Assembly: GCA_020284085.1 (NCBI GenBank)
Contig: JACEVL010000411.1
Coordinates: forward strand, 1 to 64,000
From: Aporrectodea caliginosa
Lineage: Eukaryota; Annelida; Clitellata; Crassiclitellata; Lumbricidae
Length of the DNA: 64,000 bases
Reading direction: 5' to 3'
Under the pieces are notes generated by a model. That model searched no databases. It had not been told where the DNA came from and worked only from the letters and a program-made list of their open reading frames with translations. Of this stretch, positions 24,000 through 33,879 are shown in pieces. Numbering within the stretch: position 1 is the stretch's first letter; the number at the start of each line of letters is the position of its first letter. The translations under genes were made by a program, and so were the position numbers.

Positions 24000-24260
24000 T
24001 CACGTTGAGGTTATTTTATTTTGTGTTGGTTTAGCGTTGAGTTGTCTTAATCTTTCTAATGTGGCTTTCATTTTTTCAAAGTGCTACTGACAGATGGTAA
24101 CCTACCTCTGCTTGGCCAAGATTTAAAGTAGTTTCAAGCCGTGCCGATAAGCGTACGCACCAGTTTATTACATGACCCGTGATTACGAGGTTACTAGTTT
24201 TTATATATCTATATTATTTTTAAAGTCACATTAGTTAGGTTACTTCATTCACATGCTTTC
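24000..24260 (+). repeat. Interior repeat of the giant element, copy 1 of 3
   Basis: Contains GTGCCGATAAGCGTACGC (24141) and then a segment with AAAGTCACATTAGTTAGGTTA. Related blocks at 26423-26640 and 27895-28160 keep the same order: GTGCCGATAGCG, an AT-rich stretch, then AGTCACxTAG. The copies are diverged, so the duplication is old. Confidence 0.6.
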
Positions 24261-24982
24261 CTGCATAAGTGATGTAAACTCTCGTTCACTAGTACTGCGC
24301 CATTAACAGACATATGTTTTATAGAATTAATTACAATGTCGTTGTAATAAAGTTTAATTTGTCTTTACTAAAACCTAGTCTATCACAGATTTTGTCAGCA
24401 TTTTCATTATATTATCAAAATTTTCCATGTCCTGTGTTTCTAGAAGTGTGTCATGGGTTATCTCGTAAGTCTATATTATATTTGTTCGTTATAATTATGC
24501 GTTAACCTTGTCTTCGTTGTCTTTTGGGATAGTGTTAATGCATGTTGATCGTTTTCGCTTAAGGTCAAATTATATTAGTTAAGTATTAAGTATTCATTGT
24601 TCTATTGTGACTTAGTTTATTTTTAGTGCTAGCATATGAAGGTTTTACCTCGCAGCTAGACCTGGGAGTCGACCCCAATAAGTCGACCCCAGTCGACTTG
24701 GGCATCCCAAGTCGAGTCGAGTCGTTTCTGCTTAGCGCAACTGACCCCCAAGTCGAATTTGTCCTGAAAAGTAACCTCAAGTTGTTTTCTACAGAAGTCG
24801 ACTTAAACCGACTTGGGACACAAACAAATATAAATTTATCTCGCCACACTAATGATCGTGAGGCCACGGCGGCGTTTATGCAGTTGTATAGTGTTTTTAG
24901 TGTGAACAAGCGTTTTTAAGACCTATAGTGTGTTAGGGTTGTGTCATGACAATACACCTGTATATAGCCATATATGTATAAA

Positions 24983-25250
24983 CAGTGCTTTTTTCTAGAA
25001 AAAAGGTTCCGGAACTCAACAAATTCAGAACAGTTATAGTTCATACCATATATACCATATTTTATGGTAATATTTCTATTTAATATAATATCAATATCAA
25101 TAACCACTGAAAGCACTTAGATTAAATAAAGATATCTAAATAATTTACAAAAATTTTAATGAAAATTTAAATTAGCTACATTATTTTTTAATAGCTGAAA
25201 AAAGGTCCCGGAACGGCGTTCCGGACCGTTCCGGCTAAAAAAAAGCACTG
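24983..25250. mobile_element. hAT-type MITE of 268 bp nested in the hAT element
   Basis: The ends CAGTGCTTTTTTCTAG and its near-inverse are flanked by an exact 8-bp duplication TGTATAAA (24975-24982 and 25251-25258). Subterminal GGTTCCGGAAC-like palindromic words occur at both ends. There is no coding capacity. Confidence 0.88.
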
Positions 25251-26264
25251 TGTATAAACATGATCTAGTTGAGCGGGCGGTCAGCGCCGCTTGTCTTATG
25301 TAAACATTGACTGAATATAGCTTGTAGGCCTACTGAGCACGTGCTAATAGCGCGGGAAAGGTTAGAAATTGCTGATTACAGTCGATTTGAATAATGCAGT
25401 TGTCTTAATACAGTAGATAGAGCTGTATATTGAGAGTGAAGTGTTAAGAAATATAGTTGATTTATGTTGACGATATGTATTGAATTGAAGTGAAGAAGAT
25501 AAAAGTTGATTTTCATCTCATTTGAAAGAGTAAGAAACGCAGAACGGTACTGCGATATTATTTTGTATTATCGACGCCGGTTGCGTCGGTTGGGCTAAGC
25601 AGTTAGGCCTACTTAGGCCTACTTATTTTTTATCGGTGTCGATTTATCTAGCCTATATCATGATTTATTATATGTTAAAGCGTCACACGTACGTTTAATA
25701 AAACTGGTGAATCGATATGTTAATATAAATGCCAGCACGTCTGCCTTATCAAGAGCTGAACACGCGCAAATCAATGAACTTTTAGTCGCCAGTGAATTCG
25801 ACCCAAAGAAATCTGTATCTCATAGGCCCTACTAATCAATCGATCGTTTGGCGCTACTTTGGTGCACCGCATTAGTCGTTTGCAGACGGAAAACTGTTGT
25901 ATTAGACAATGATCGACTATATTGTCGGTGAGTGGTAGTACTGTGGGATGATACGCATGCATTGCTATTTGGATGACGTTAGTGGCTAAATAATTATGAC
26001 AACAGAATTAATCTGTGTCATTATAACACGCCATTCAGTGCAACCAGTCCGCGGTCCACTGCAGATTCTTCTGTCAACCCATTAGAGCATTACAAAACTG
26101 TTCAAGCACAAACAAAAACAGCTTAAATTACGCCTAATAAGCAATTTTATTCATCAGGACCTGGTGTTGAGATCTCATTACTCATTAGTATAAGAAATTA
26201 ATGCTTGCCATGCAAATTGGCATGACTTTTTTATTATTAGCCGTAAAAATCGTAATTACCATGT
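25251..26264. other. Non-coding interior of the nested hAT element
   Basis: About 1 kb of AT-rich filler with no frame resembling a hAT transposase or zinc finger. Confidence 0.45.
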
Positions 26265-26422
26265 CAGAAGTCGACTTTAAGTCGAAAGTTGGTTGTTTTT
26301 CTGCCAAGTCGGGTCAAGTCGTTTTGACTCCAAGTTGTCGACTTCAAGTCGACCTCAAGTCACTTTAGGGTCAGGTGGGGTGAGATTGGCTGACCAAAGT
26401 GACTCCCAGGTCTACTCGCAGC

Positions 26423-26640
26423 AGCATTTTTAGTTTGTATATATAGTTTAAGTCGTGCCGATAGCGCATGCATAGCAAGCCTGTTACAGGTTTCTTTCCG
26501 TTTTTACGGGTTATTTACAGTTTTTATCTATTATTTTATAAGTCACTTAGTTCGATATTACAATATGCTATCTTTTATGATTGATTTTATAAACGTTCAT
26601 ACTACTGCATATAGGCTAACACTTCTTATTTTACCATCCT
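26423..26640 (+). repeat. Interior repeat of the giant element, copy 2 of 3
   Basis: Begins just after the nested hAT element. It has AAGTCGTGCCGATAGCGCAT (about 26450), a small hairpin CCTGTTACAGG, and ATAAGTCACTTAG. Confidence 0.6.
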
Positions 26641-26694
26641 AAGATGTTGTTTTAATCCCATGTTTTTATGTGTTGTCTAAAATTCATTCATTTC

Positions 26695-26972
26695 ATTCAT
26701 TTCAGATATTTATATAGCGCCCCTTCAAGATTTTCTACTCAGAGGCGCTCCCGACTACAGCGCCGACACTGAATCGGAGTTTCACGACGAAGCGCATGAG
26801 CAATTGCGAGTGAAGGACTTGCCCAGGGTCCGTATACGCGGCGGCTTGAGGTAGATTCGAACCCACAACCCTCCGGCTGCAAGGCACCAAATTTACCCCC
26901 TCGAGGTGGATTCGAACCCGCAACCCTCCGGTTGCAAGGCACCGAACATACCTCTACACCACCGCGCCCCAC
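26695..26972 (-). mobile_element. L2-tailed tRNA SINE with a doubled tRNA segment
   Basis: On the minus strand, starting at about 26972, the tRNA-like head GGGGCGCGGTGGTGTAGAGG leads to a B box GGGTTCGAATCCACC. A second, diverged copy of the B-box half follows (GGTGCCTTGCAGCC, then GGGTTCGAATC). The tail GAGCGCCTCTGAGTAGA, then GGGGCGCTATATAAAT and TGAAA repeats, matches the 3' end of the L2-like LINE at 151-240. Single-head copies are at 38500 and 59390. Confidence 0.8.
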
Positions 26973-26979
26973 AAAAAAT

Positions 26980-28452
26980 TACTAGGTGTTTTAACACTTA
27001 GGTTTAAGGGTAAAATGTTTATTTGTTCAACGTACGTTTTTATCATCATAATCATAATCAGTATAGGTTGTGTTATGTATTAAATTTTGCATTTTCATTG
27101 TTTTTTTTTCATAATCTTGTGTGTTTTACTGCTTATATTTATATTCCATAATCTCGCAATAGCAAAAGTTATGCAGTTCTTTTAATGAGTATTATATTTT
27201 ATCAACATATAGTATACAGTTGATAGAGTTTTTGTTATGGTACTACTTCAAATTTAAAAAGAAAATTTTGTGCTAATATTTTAATGTAAGTTTTCTACGG
27301 CAATTATAATTAATTAGTATTTTACAGATAGAGTGAGCGCTCTTTGAAATTTCGTCTTTTTAGATTTTTCAGTCTCTGAGACTTTTTGTGAAATGAATAG
27401 CGGTCGCAAAAATATTCTTTCCAAAATATATAACATCTATTTTCAGGACCGAATTAGTTTTCATCGACTTAATTTATCTATCTGATAATAAGGATAATGT
27501 TTACATGTTGCTATGCAAATTCTAGTATACCGTTCATTCTGATACATATAAAATTTAATTTTAAGGTTATAGTTTGTTATGTTCATTTTCATACGTCAAG
27601 ATGATTCCTGATTTTTCTTCCTCACATGTGTTTTAGTATGTCAGAGTTAGGTGTGTGTTTGTGTTTTATTATTCTGCTGATGTTACTATTTTGGGTATAT
27701 TATTAAATTTTCATGGTTTATTTTGATTCGGGGCACAAACGCATTGCCTGTCTGAACATCTTATCGTGGGATTTCTTTTTAACGAACAACGTTTAATTAA
27801 CATGACTTTCCGAAATTACCATTAGTGATACGATATTTCCTGGTTTTCTGTCATTTCTTTGAGTTAGGCTTTGTGTTATTGGTTGAGTTGCAATTGCAGT
27901 TTTCAGACGTTAGGTTTTCGCTCATCCTGTGTCTGATTAGCGTTGAGTTCATAATCTTTCCGGTGTGATTCATTTAAAAAAAAGAACTATCGTCAGCAGG
28001 TATACCATACCTCCGATAAGCGTATTTTTACTAGTTAAGTCGTGCCGATAGCGTACGCATATTATTTTTAGGCCATTTTATTTACGAGTCACATAGGTTA
28101 GGTTTGTGCAAAATATGCTGTCTTTCAACATGGTGGGATAAATTTCGTTAAACAGCACATTGCACTTGACAATTATCAAGTCATCATGAGGTTTTCACTG
28201 AATTTATTAAACATCGTTTTAATTTTACCATGAGTTTTTATGACTTCATGCAGACTGGTTTTGAGCGTAAAGTCGGTGTTCATCCATTATCTTATAATTT
28301 GCTTCTTGTGTGGTTTTGTTTTATGTATCGTGCGTTGTCTTTTGTTCATTTATATTTGTTTTAATGGTCGAAATTTTATCAATTCTATTTTTGGGGATGA
28401 GTTGCTATCTTTATTGTGTCTGTGTGCAAAGCCAGGGGGCTTTGTCTTCCAT
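26980..28452 (+). other. Non-coding interior of the giant element, right part
   Basis: AT-rich and without a recognisable frame, apart from interior repeat copy 3. An 84-codon hydrophobic frame at 28240-28494 runs into the LTR and has no known motif. Confidence 0.5.
27895..28160 (+). repeat. Interior repeat of the giant element, copy 3 of 3
   Basis: Has AAGTCGTGCCGATAGCGTAC (about 28038) and GAGTCACATAGGTTAGGTTT, followed by a hairpin with stem CTTGA near 28166. It lies about 300 bp before the polypurine tract. Confidence 0.6.
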
Positions 28453-28464
28453 GACGGGGGAGGG
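28453..28464 (+). promoter_or_regulatory. Polypurine tract of the giant element
   Basis: GACGGGGGAGGG abuts the first TG of the right LTR. This is the position and composition expected of the plus-strand primer in LTR retrotransposons, and it sets the element's orientation as plus. Confidence 0.75.
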
Positions 28465-29165
28465 TGTGATACCGTTGATATGACGAAATATTAATATAAT
28501 ATAAATATAATACAAATATAATATAAATATATAAACATAAGTTGGAAGGGTGATGATAATCACCTTGCTTGTAGTCTTGGGCGCATGAGGAGGTTCCTAG
28601 GCTCAGCCTAGAAACACTCTCATTGGCTACATGACTCAGGTCTGCATATCACAGATTGCTGACAGCTGGCCTAGGAGGGTGAACCCTTACACAGGATTGG
28701 TCCATTCTCAATGTTGCTGGGTAGCCGCTTGGTATATCTTGCCAGGTAATTCTTGGAACGCTGGCTTGTACGAGTTGGCTTGTTCGGGGTGGTTCTTGTA
28801 GGGTATAATCATGGGTTGAACATCTTTTGGGGTTGATGACAAGGTATGAATTGTGATTAGTTAACATGAACACTTAAACATTTAAATAGGTAACATTACA
28901 ACTTTATTATTATCATATTGAAACTTATATTTATTATTAACTTATTATTATCTTCATAGCTGATTGCTGATCATCTTATTGTTGAATTATTATTATCTTT
29001 GATTGTTCATTGTCATGTCTTATGATTATCGTTGTTTAATAAAACGCTTTAATAATTGTCACGTAATTCTCTCCAGTGAGCTAGTTAGTCTAACATAGGT
29101 TAGGCGTTCCCCGTAGTTTAGGCTGGTCTTAGAATTGGAGCTAGATCATCATACAGACTGGATCA
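28465..29165 (+). repeat. 3' LTR of the giant element
   Basis: Copy of the 5' LTR at a constant offset of 15972 with no indel. It ends 137 bp before the ATG of the signal-peptide exon at 29303, so its promoter or polyadenylation signal (AATAAA at 29038-29043) could affect that exon. Confidence 0.85.
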
Positions 29166-29171
29166 TAGTAC

Positions 29172-29570
29172 TGTCTCAGAGGATACTATCACAGCTTAAA
29201 GAGTAAGCTAGAAAAGTTAACTTGCAGTGGTTCTAACACAGACTACACGTTTTCTGAACCATTTCAAATCCTTTTTTGTTATGTTATGTTAAGTTATAAT
29301 AAATGCAGATGAAAGTCTCAAGAGACATCATGACAGTTAGCAATTTGTACAGAACTGCATCGATTGTGGTCTTCATGCTCTGTTTCGGAACGGGTAAGAT
29401 TATTGCAAATATAGTCGTTACATTATTTAATTATACAATTATATAGCGCCTGTCCAGAAAACGTGTTTATAGGCTGCATAAGAGTCGGTCCCAGAGCAAA
29501 GGACAAAAGTGGTGAAGCTGGCATGTTTCATCGTGGAGGACAAAGCCACTGTTTGCATGCATGTGTGCAG
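29172..29570 (+). repeat. Right part of segmental duplication, copy A
   Basis: Matches about 36661-37160, including the signal-peptide exon, its donor site, and a downstream block with GTGGTGAAGCTGGCA and GTGGAGGACAAAG. Copy A has the giant LTR element immediately upstream. Confidence 0.7.
29303..29393 (+). CDS. Signal-peptide exon, copy A, with no receptor exons close by
   Basis: 30 codons plus one base: a charged start MQMKVSRDIMTV, then a hydrophobic core TASIVVFMLCFGT, then the donor G|GTAAGA. Phase 1 is what the downstream Ig exons need. It is nearly identical to the exon at 36796. No Ig exon is seen between this exon and 36796, so it is either a relic or an alternative first exon for the gene whose Ig exon is at 45457. 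The LTR element ends 137 bp upstream and could supply or disrupt its promoter. Confidence 0.6.
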
Positions 29571-30349
29571 GTATGTATTTGTATATTTGTATATGTGTAT
29601 GTGTAAGCGTATAATACATAAATTATATAATACGTACATTATATGCATAGGACTACATACATAAATGCATGCATACAAACATACACACATACACTTTTTC
29701 AAAACATACGTGATAATCTATCTTTTTTCTAATCAAATATAGCCTAGGCTAAATAATAGTACATGCATTGCACGTTACCGTTCACTAATCATTTGATCAT
29801 TTTATAGGCAATTTATGGTGATTATTTAAAAATAATTTAGGTTGCACAACTTGCACTTTTACAGAACTCGGTATGTTACTAGTGCCGCTGTAATAGGATT
29901 TAATGTAACTGGATGTTTCCAATACGGTAATACCAGATCCAACTGCAAGTTACACTAACAGATCATAAAGTCGAAACATATTACTTGTTGCTTAAATGGA
30001 ACCGAATAGACTAATTTACAAGCTAATCGAGCAATTACTTTGTGAAATGGGAACAATTAAGATAATGGGAAAATAACTTCAAAAAGTCACTTCTTTGATT
30101 TCTGCCTTGCAAATTCTTCAACAATAAGCCTATCATCAAACTGCACTTGCGTATGTTAGTATCGTTACTTTCGGCGCACAATGTCCAGAAGATTACTAAT
30201 AGAATTTGCCTCAGCTTCTTCATCTGTTTTTAACTTCATCACTTCGTCCGACAAATCTAAGTCATCACTAGCAATTATCAGTGGTTTCGGTTGCACTCGA
30301 TGCACTTAAATATTCTACTGGTTAGTGCTCGCAAAGGCAGTTAAAAAAC
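29571..30349. other. No gene seen
   Basis: A TGTA-rich stretch at 29575-29700, then anonymous AT-rich sequence. A 62-codon minus-strand frame at 30035-30223 has no recognisable motif. Confidence 0.4.
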
Positions 30350-30587
30350 ATGTAGTCTATGGAGATGTCCACCATGTTCAAGAAGGATGGAGAGTGCAAA
30401 CTCCCCGAACCTCATCAGAAGTCAATCTGTGGGAGAATCCGTAGTGGGTTTTCAGTTACAAAGTCTGAACGCCCTAATGAATAGCAAACCACCCATCGTT
30501 CATTTTCTGGTTATGTGCTTGAATTTAAGAAGTTTTCTGGCATAGATAAAATGTCTGCATTTGCTGTAGGAAGCATCAGTGGGTCAA
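30350..30587 (-). repeat. Tandem, diverged copy of the LINE ORF1 3' end
   Basis: Repeats the sequence of about 30588-30790 with many substitutions, both copies beginning TCAAGAAGGATGGAGAGTGC. It includes the end of the ORF1 frame and a little 3' flank. Confidence 0.7.
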
Positions 30588-30620
30588 GAAGGATGGAGAG
30601 TGCACGCTCCCCGAACCACC

Positions 30621-31042
30621 TCAGAAGTCTTTCATTGAGAGAATCCGCTGCGGCCTTTCAGTTTCCGAGTCCGAACGCCTAATGAACACCAATCCACCCA
30701 TCGTCCATGTTCTGGTAATGTGCTTGTCTTTAAGAAGTTTTCTGGCAGGGGCAAAAATTTCCGCATTTGCCCTCGTCAGGTGCTCATTGATATAGACTGC
30801 ATCACCAGGAGGCTGAAGTTCACTTCGTAGCCCCTTCCGTGCACGATAGACAGCATCTCGAGCTCGACGTGAGGTGAATCGTATGACAATAGGCCGGTTT
30901 CTGTCCTTGCGACCACGTGGGATCCTGAAGGCAGTGGAAATGTCCTGTTCAGTTACATCTAACCCAAGTCGATTCTGGCAAAAGCTGGTCACCGTGCGTT
31001 CAGTAGAAGAATGAGTTTCCGCTGAAGAAAGAATACTGCCGG
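30621..31042 (-). pseudogene. LINE ORF1, RRM-like half
   Basis: Minus-strand frame beginning with the continuation of the ORF1 broken at 33370. It has LGLDVTEQDISTAFRIPRGR, PIVIRFTSRRARDAVYRARK and LRSELQPPGDAVYINEHLTR, and a closing WTMGGLVFIRR. This is the RNA-binding RRM and C-terminal pattern of ORF1 proteins in L1- and CR1-type LINEs, which coat the element's RNA. The matching coiled-coil half is at 33374-33761, beyond a 2.3-kb transposon. I see no ORF2 attached. Confidence 0.7.
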
Positions 31043-31929
31043 TGTCACGAAATAGAGTATCCCCATTATAATTATATCCCCTTAGCGAAATGAAGTATCC
31101 GGCCGGATGAATCTGAACGTGAGGGACTATCCCCCTCGTGCAAAAGTATCCCCCATGAGTCGTACGAAATCATCCCCCATTCAAAAAGTATCCCCCTGCA
31201 ACTTAATTACAAATTGTGCTATTTAAGTCAATTTAGAACCATAGTTGGTAAAAACGGTTAAAACTGAAAAACCAAAAACCTCGTCTTTTCAAAAACAACA
31301 ATTAAAAACCGGCAAAATGGGACAAAAGAAACAAGAAAATAATCTCACTTTGTTACATCTTGTAGGCCTACTGTATTTTGAAAGTAAAAATCGTATTTGC
31401 ACAATTTAATTTTTAATCAGCAAACAACCCAACTAAGTAACATTAATCTAGAGCAATTATTTTATTTCTATATGTTTTGTTTAATAAGAAATTGAGAAAT
31501 TAAAAAAATTGAAATCTTTTCTAATTTAAATTGTGAACAAGTCCACATAGGCTAAGTCCATGCTGACTAACATAAACAAACATAAGTAAACACTAAACTT
31601 TGTAACTATGGAGTGCAGACTAGCTTACTTTATTGAAACTTGTACATGTACTTAAAATTTTTACTTATAATAATAACTTGATATGGAGTAATATCAGTCA
31701 GTTTATCAGTCAATCGGAGATTACTGTATATAAAGACAACATTTCGCATTTTGGATAACTTAGAAATTCAAATAGCCTAACTTTTATTAATTTTGTTTCT
31801 GGTACTGTGCTATTTATTTAACATGATGACATTAAATAGTCACGTAATTACCCGAATCCTCGAAAGTACGGAGACAACGTACGTAGGCCTAAGGGATTTC
31901 AGACAAAATGCAATTAAGACAAAGTGTCA

Positions 31930-32460
31930 TGAAAAGGGACTAAAGTACTAATTAGGTGACTTCGTAGCTCGAGCTTGATATCGGTCGTTTCGTATCTATC
32001 GTCATTGAAGCCATTTGAGTCAACAAGCCAACTTCCAGGGTTCTTGCGTTTCGTTTGCTCTTGTAATCTCACGCTAATTAAGCAGTGCCTCAACGTTAGT
32101 CCATTCGCATAATTAGTTGCGTGAAGTTCTTGATGCGATGGAAGTGTCTTAAAGGAGGAAGACAAATATAGGCAGTCACAAACGACAGTGTACTGATAAG
32201 GAACTAAGGTGCTAATTAGGTGACTTTGGTAGCTCGCGCTTGATATCGTTCGTTTCGTATCCATAGGTACACCAGCAAATTCATTGAGGCAACGAGCCAA
32301 CTTCAGGAGCTCTTGTGTTCTGTGTGCTCTTGTAATCTCACGTTAATTAAACAATGCCTCAAAGTGAGTTCATTCGCATAATTAGCTGCGTGAAGGTCTT
32401 GATGCGATGGAAGTGTATAAAAGGGTGAAGACAAATATCAGCAGTCATTTACGCCAATCA
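31930..32460 (+). repeat. Two tandem copies of a unit of about 263 bp in the Ginger-like element
   Basis: The words ACTAAAGTACTAATTAGGTG (31939) and ACTAAGGTGCTAATTAGGTG (32202) begin the two units. Both contain TTCATTCGCATAATTAG-like and CTTGATGCGATGGAAGTGT. The second unit ends in the TATA box at 32416. They look like a duplicated promoter or subterminal region. Confidence 0.75.
32414..32425 (+). promoter_or_regulatory. TATA box upstream of the integrase-like exon
   Basis: GTGTATAAAAGGG lies about 130 bp before the ATG at 32548. The equivalent site in the first tandem unit (GTGTCTTAAAGG near 32145) is degraded, so only the proximal unit keeps a good TATA. Confidence 0.45.
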
Positions 32461-32547
32461 TCGTCGATATGACGGCGTCGTTAAATAAACTTATTTACTA
32501 TCAGCAGTCATTTGTCTTCCTTCTTTTAAACGCCACGAACTTCGGAA

Positions 32548-32869
32548 ATGGAAGAATTTAGACCAGAAGCAAATGTGCAGGATGATAGAAATGACTCGAC
32601 AGCGGCGGCGTCGCCGCCGCCAAAGGAGAAGGATGAAGTCCTGAGCAATGCAGAAGAGAAGAGAATCTTCAGCGAGGTGTACACCTTTCTGGATAAAAAG
32701 GAATACCCGACGGGAGCGTCCAAGAACGAGAAAAGGGCTTTGCGACAGCGTGCGAAACCGTTTCGAGTTCACAATGCTGTGCTGATGCACATCGGCCAGA
32801 AGGGCCAGTTTTGTCGTGTCGTGACCGAAATACAAGAACGCCAGCAAATCGTGGCTCATCTTCATGCAG
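32548..32869 (+). CDS. First exon of a Gypsy/Ginger-type integrase, zinc-binding region
   Basis: 107 codons plus one base, starting MEEFRPEANVQDD, with an acidic Ala/Pro linker and then VYTFLDKKEYPTGASKNEKR, AKPFRVHNAVLMHIGQKGQF and RVVTEIQERQQIVAHLHAG. The pattern (short helix, basic RAKPFRV, RVVT and a His-containing end) is the lead-in to the H2C2 zinc finger of Gypsy-like integrases. It stops at a good donor (GCAG|GTAAGG, phase 1). I do not find the next exon with the remaining zinc ligands or the DDE core before the element ends, so the gene looks truncated. Confidence 0.6.
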
Positions 32870-33369
32870 GTAAGGCCTCGTGTACTACGTTGCGACGAAA
32901 ATTACCTATCCATTATCTATACAGTTGTATAATCACGTTGAACACTACCTTATACTTCTTTATATAGACTTTCTAACTCGTGTAGGCCTACTACATTGCG
33001 ACGAAAATTACCCTCATAGAGCCGTTAAGCAGTTGAACTGAATTTATGATCTGAAAGAGCGCATTCACTTTAGTGGAAAGTGGTTCAAAGTGAACATTTA
33101 AAAAATGTACTTTTGAACTAGAGAGCTCACTTAGAGTCACTTGCTTTAAATATTTCTGGCTTTGGATTTTGATTAAAATATATATTCATAAATTAAACGC
33201 ATTAAAAAATAATACCTTATACCTGTGCAATTTCATCCCCCGGGGGATGATTTCACACGATGGGAGATAGAAATGGTTTATCCCCCGGATACTCTATAAC
33301 GGTATAGAGTATCCGGGGGATTCATACATCCCCCGGATAGTCTTAGGACGGATACTCTATTTCGTGATA

Positions 33370-33761
33370 CCGGCTGCAGAGTCACTGATATTCGTGGTGC
33401 TGATATGCGAGGCAACTTCTCCATAGGTCGACTCAGGCAAACCGTGGATTAGAAGACAGTCCTGTCTTTGTGCATTTTCTAGTAGGTCAATGCGCGCCCT
33501 TAGGTTCAGGTTGTCTTCGGATATTGCCTTCAGTTTTTCGTTCATGGGTTTGCACAAGCTTTCAATCATTTCTGACGTCAAGCTAGCTACAGTAGCTTCC
33601 AAAGTGGTCATAAACTTCGTCGTTAAATCTACGAAGAGCTGCTCGAGCCTGTGTGTAAGACGAGCCTCGAGACGGATGATGAGGGCGTCAACAACCCTAT
33701 CGTCCAATACCAGTTCGATCAGGTCGTCCGGCTTCAGTCCCTTTTTTGCCATATTGGGCAC
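33370..33761 (-). pseudogene. LINE ORF1, coiled-coil half
   Basis: Starts at MPNMAKKGLKPDDLIELVLD and contains a long helical region (LTHRLEQLFVDLTTKFMTTL, then ISEDNLNLRARIDLLENAQR) and DCLLIHGLPEST. This is the trimerising coiled coil followed by the RRM entry of LINE ORF1. The frame breaks at the transposon in residues DSAAG. Removing the insertion and one CCGG copy lets it read straight into the frame at 31038. Confidence 0.7.
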
Positions 33762-33879
33762 CGAAATGCAGATTTTATTTTTTTCGGATGCTGTTGCTCA
33801 CGAGTTAGTTCAACGTACTTCAGTTAAATTATAATGACATAGCCTGGTCTAGTTACATTGTTGTTTGAAGATTGTTTTA

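Larger units (their letters stand above)
24657..26414. mobile_element. Non-autonomous hAT element with AAGTCGAC-rich ends
   Basis: The ends are TAGACCTGGGAGTC and its inverse, flanked by an exact 8-bp duplication CTCGCAGC (24649-24656 and 26415-26422). The subterminal 150 bp at both ends are full of AAGTCGAC/GTCGACTT words in both orientations, as expected for clustered transposase-binding sites in hAT elements. There is no transposase. A smaller hAT MITE is nested inside. Confidence 0.85.
12493..29165 (+). mobile_element. Giant LTR retrotransposon-like element without gag-pol
   Basis: Two direct repeats of 701 bp (12493-13193 and 28465-29165) start TGTGATACC, end ACTGGATCA and show no difference that I could find by eye. 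They are flanked by the 6-bp duplication TAGTAC (12487-12492 and 29166-29171). A purine run GACGGGGGAGGG directly precedes the right LTR, as a polypurine tract should. No gag, protease, RT, RNase H or integrase frame is seen inside; the only long frames belong to an L2-like LINE lying in antisense. This resembles the non-autonomous elements called LARDs, but is far larger. The primer-binding site is unclear. Confidence 0.85.
31043..33369 (+). mobile_element. Ginger-like DNA transposon with CCGG target duplication
   Basis: Inverted ends TRTCACGAAATAGAGTATCC are flanked by CCGG (31039-31042 and 33370-33373). Termini of the TGT...ACA type with a 4-bp duplication and a Gypsy-like integrase are features of Ginger elements. 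Here an exon with the start of an integrase zinc-binding domain lies at 32548, but no DDE core is present, so the copy is defective. It also carries a 0.26-kb tandem repeat and GGATACTCTAT palindromes near its right end. A 360-bp relative is at 35028. Confidence 0.7.

Noticed and set aside
24586..24919. Overlapping frames of about 100 codons on both strands at 24586-24919
   Set aside because: They lie over the GTCGAC-rich end of the hAT element and reflect its repetitive words.
32491..32865. Minus-strand frame of 124 codons opposite the integrase-like exon
   Set aside because: Shadow of the plus-strand exon, which has integrase motifs and a splice donor.
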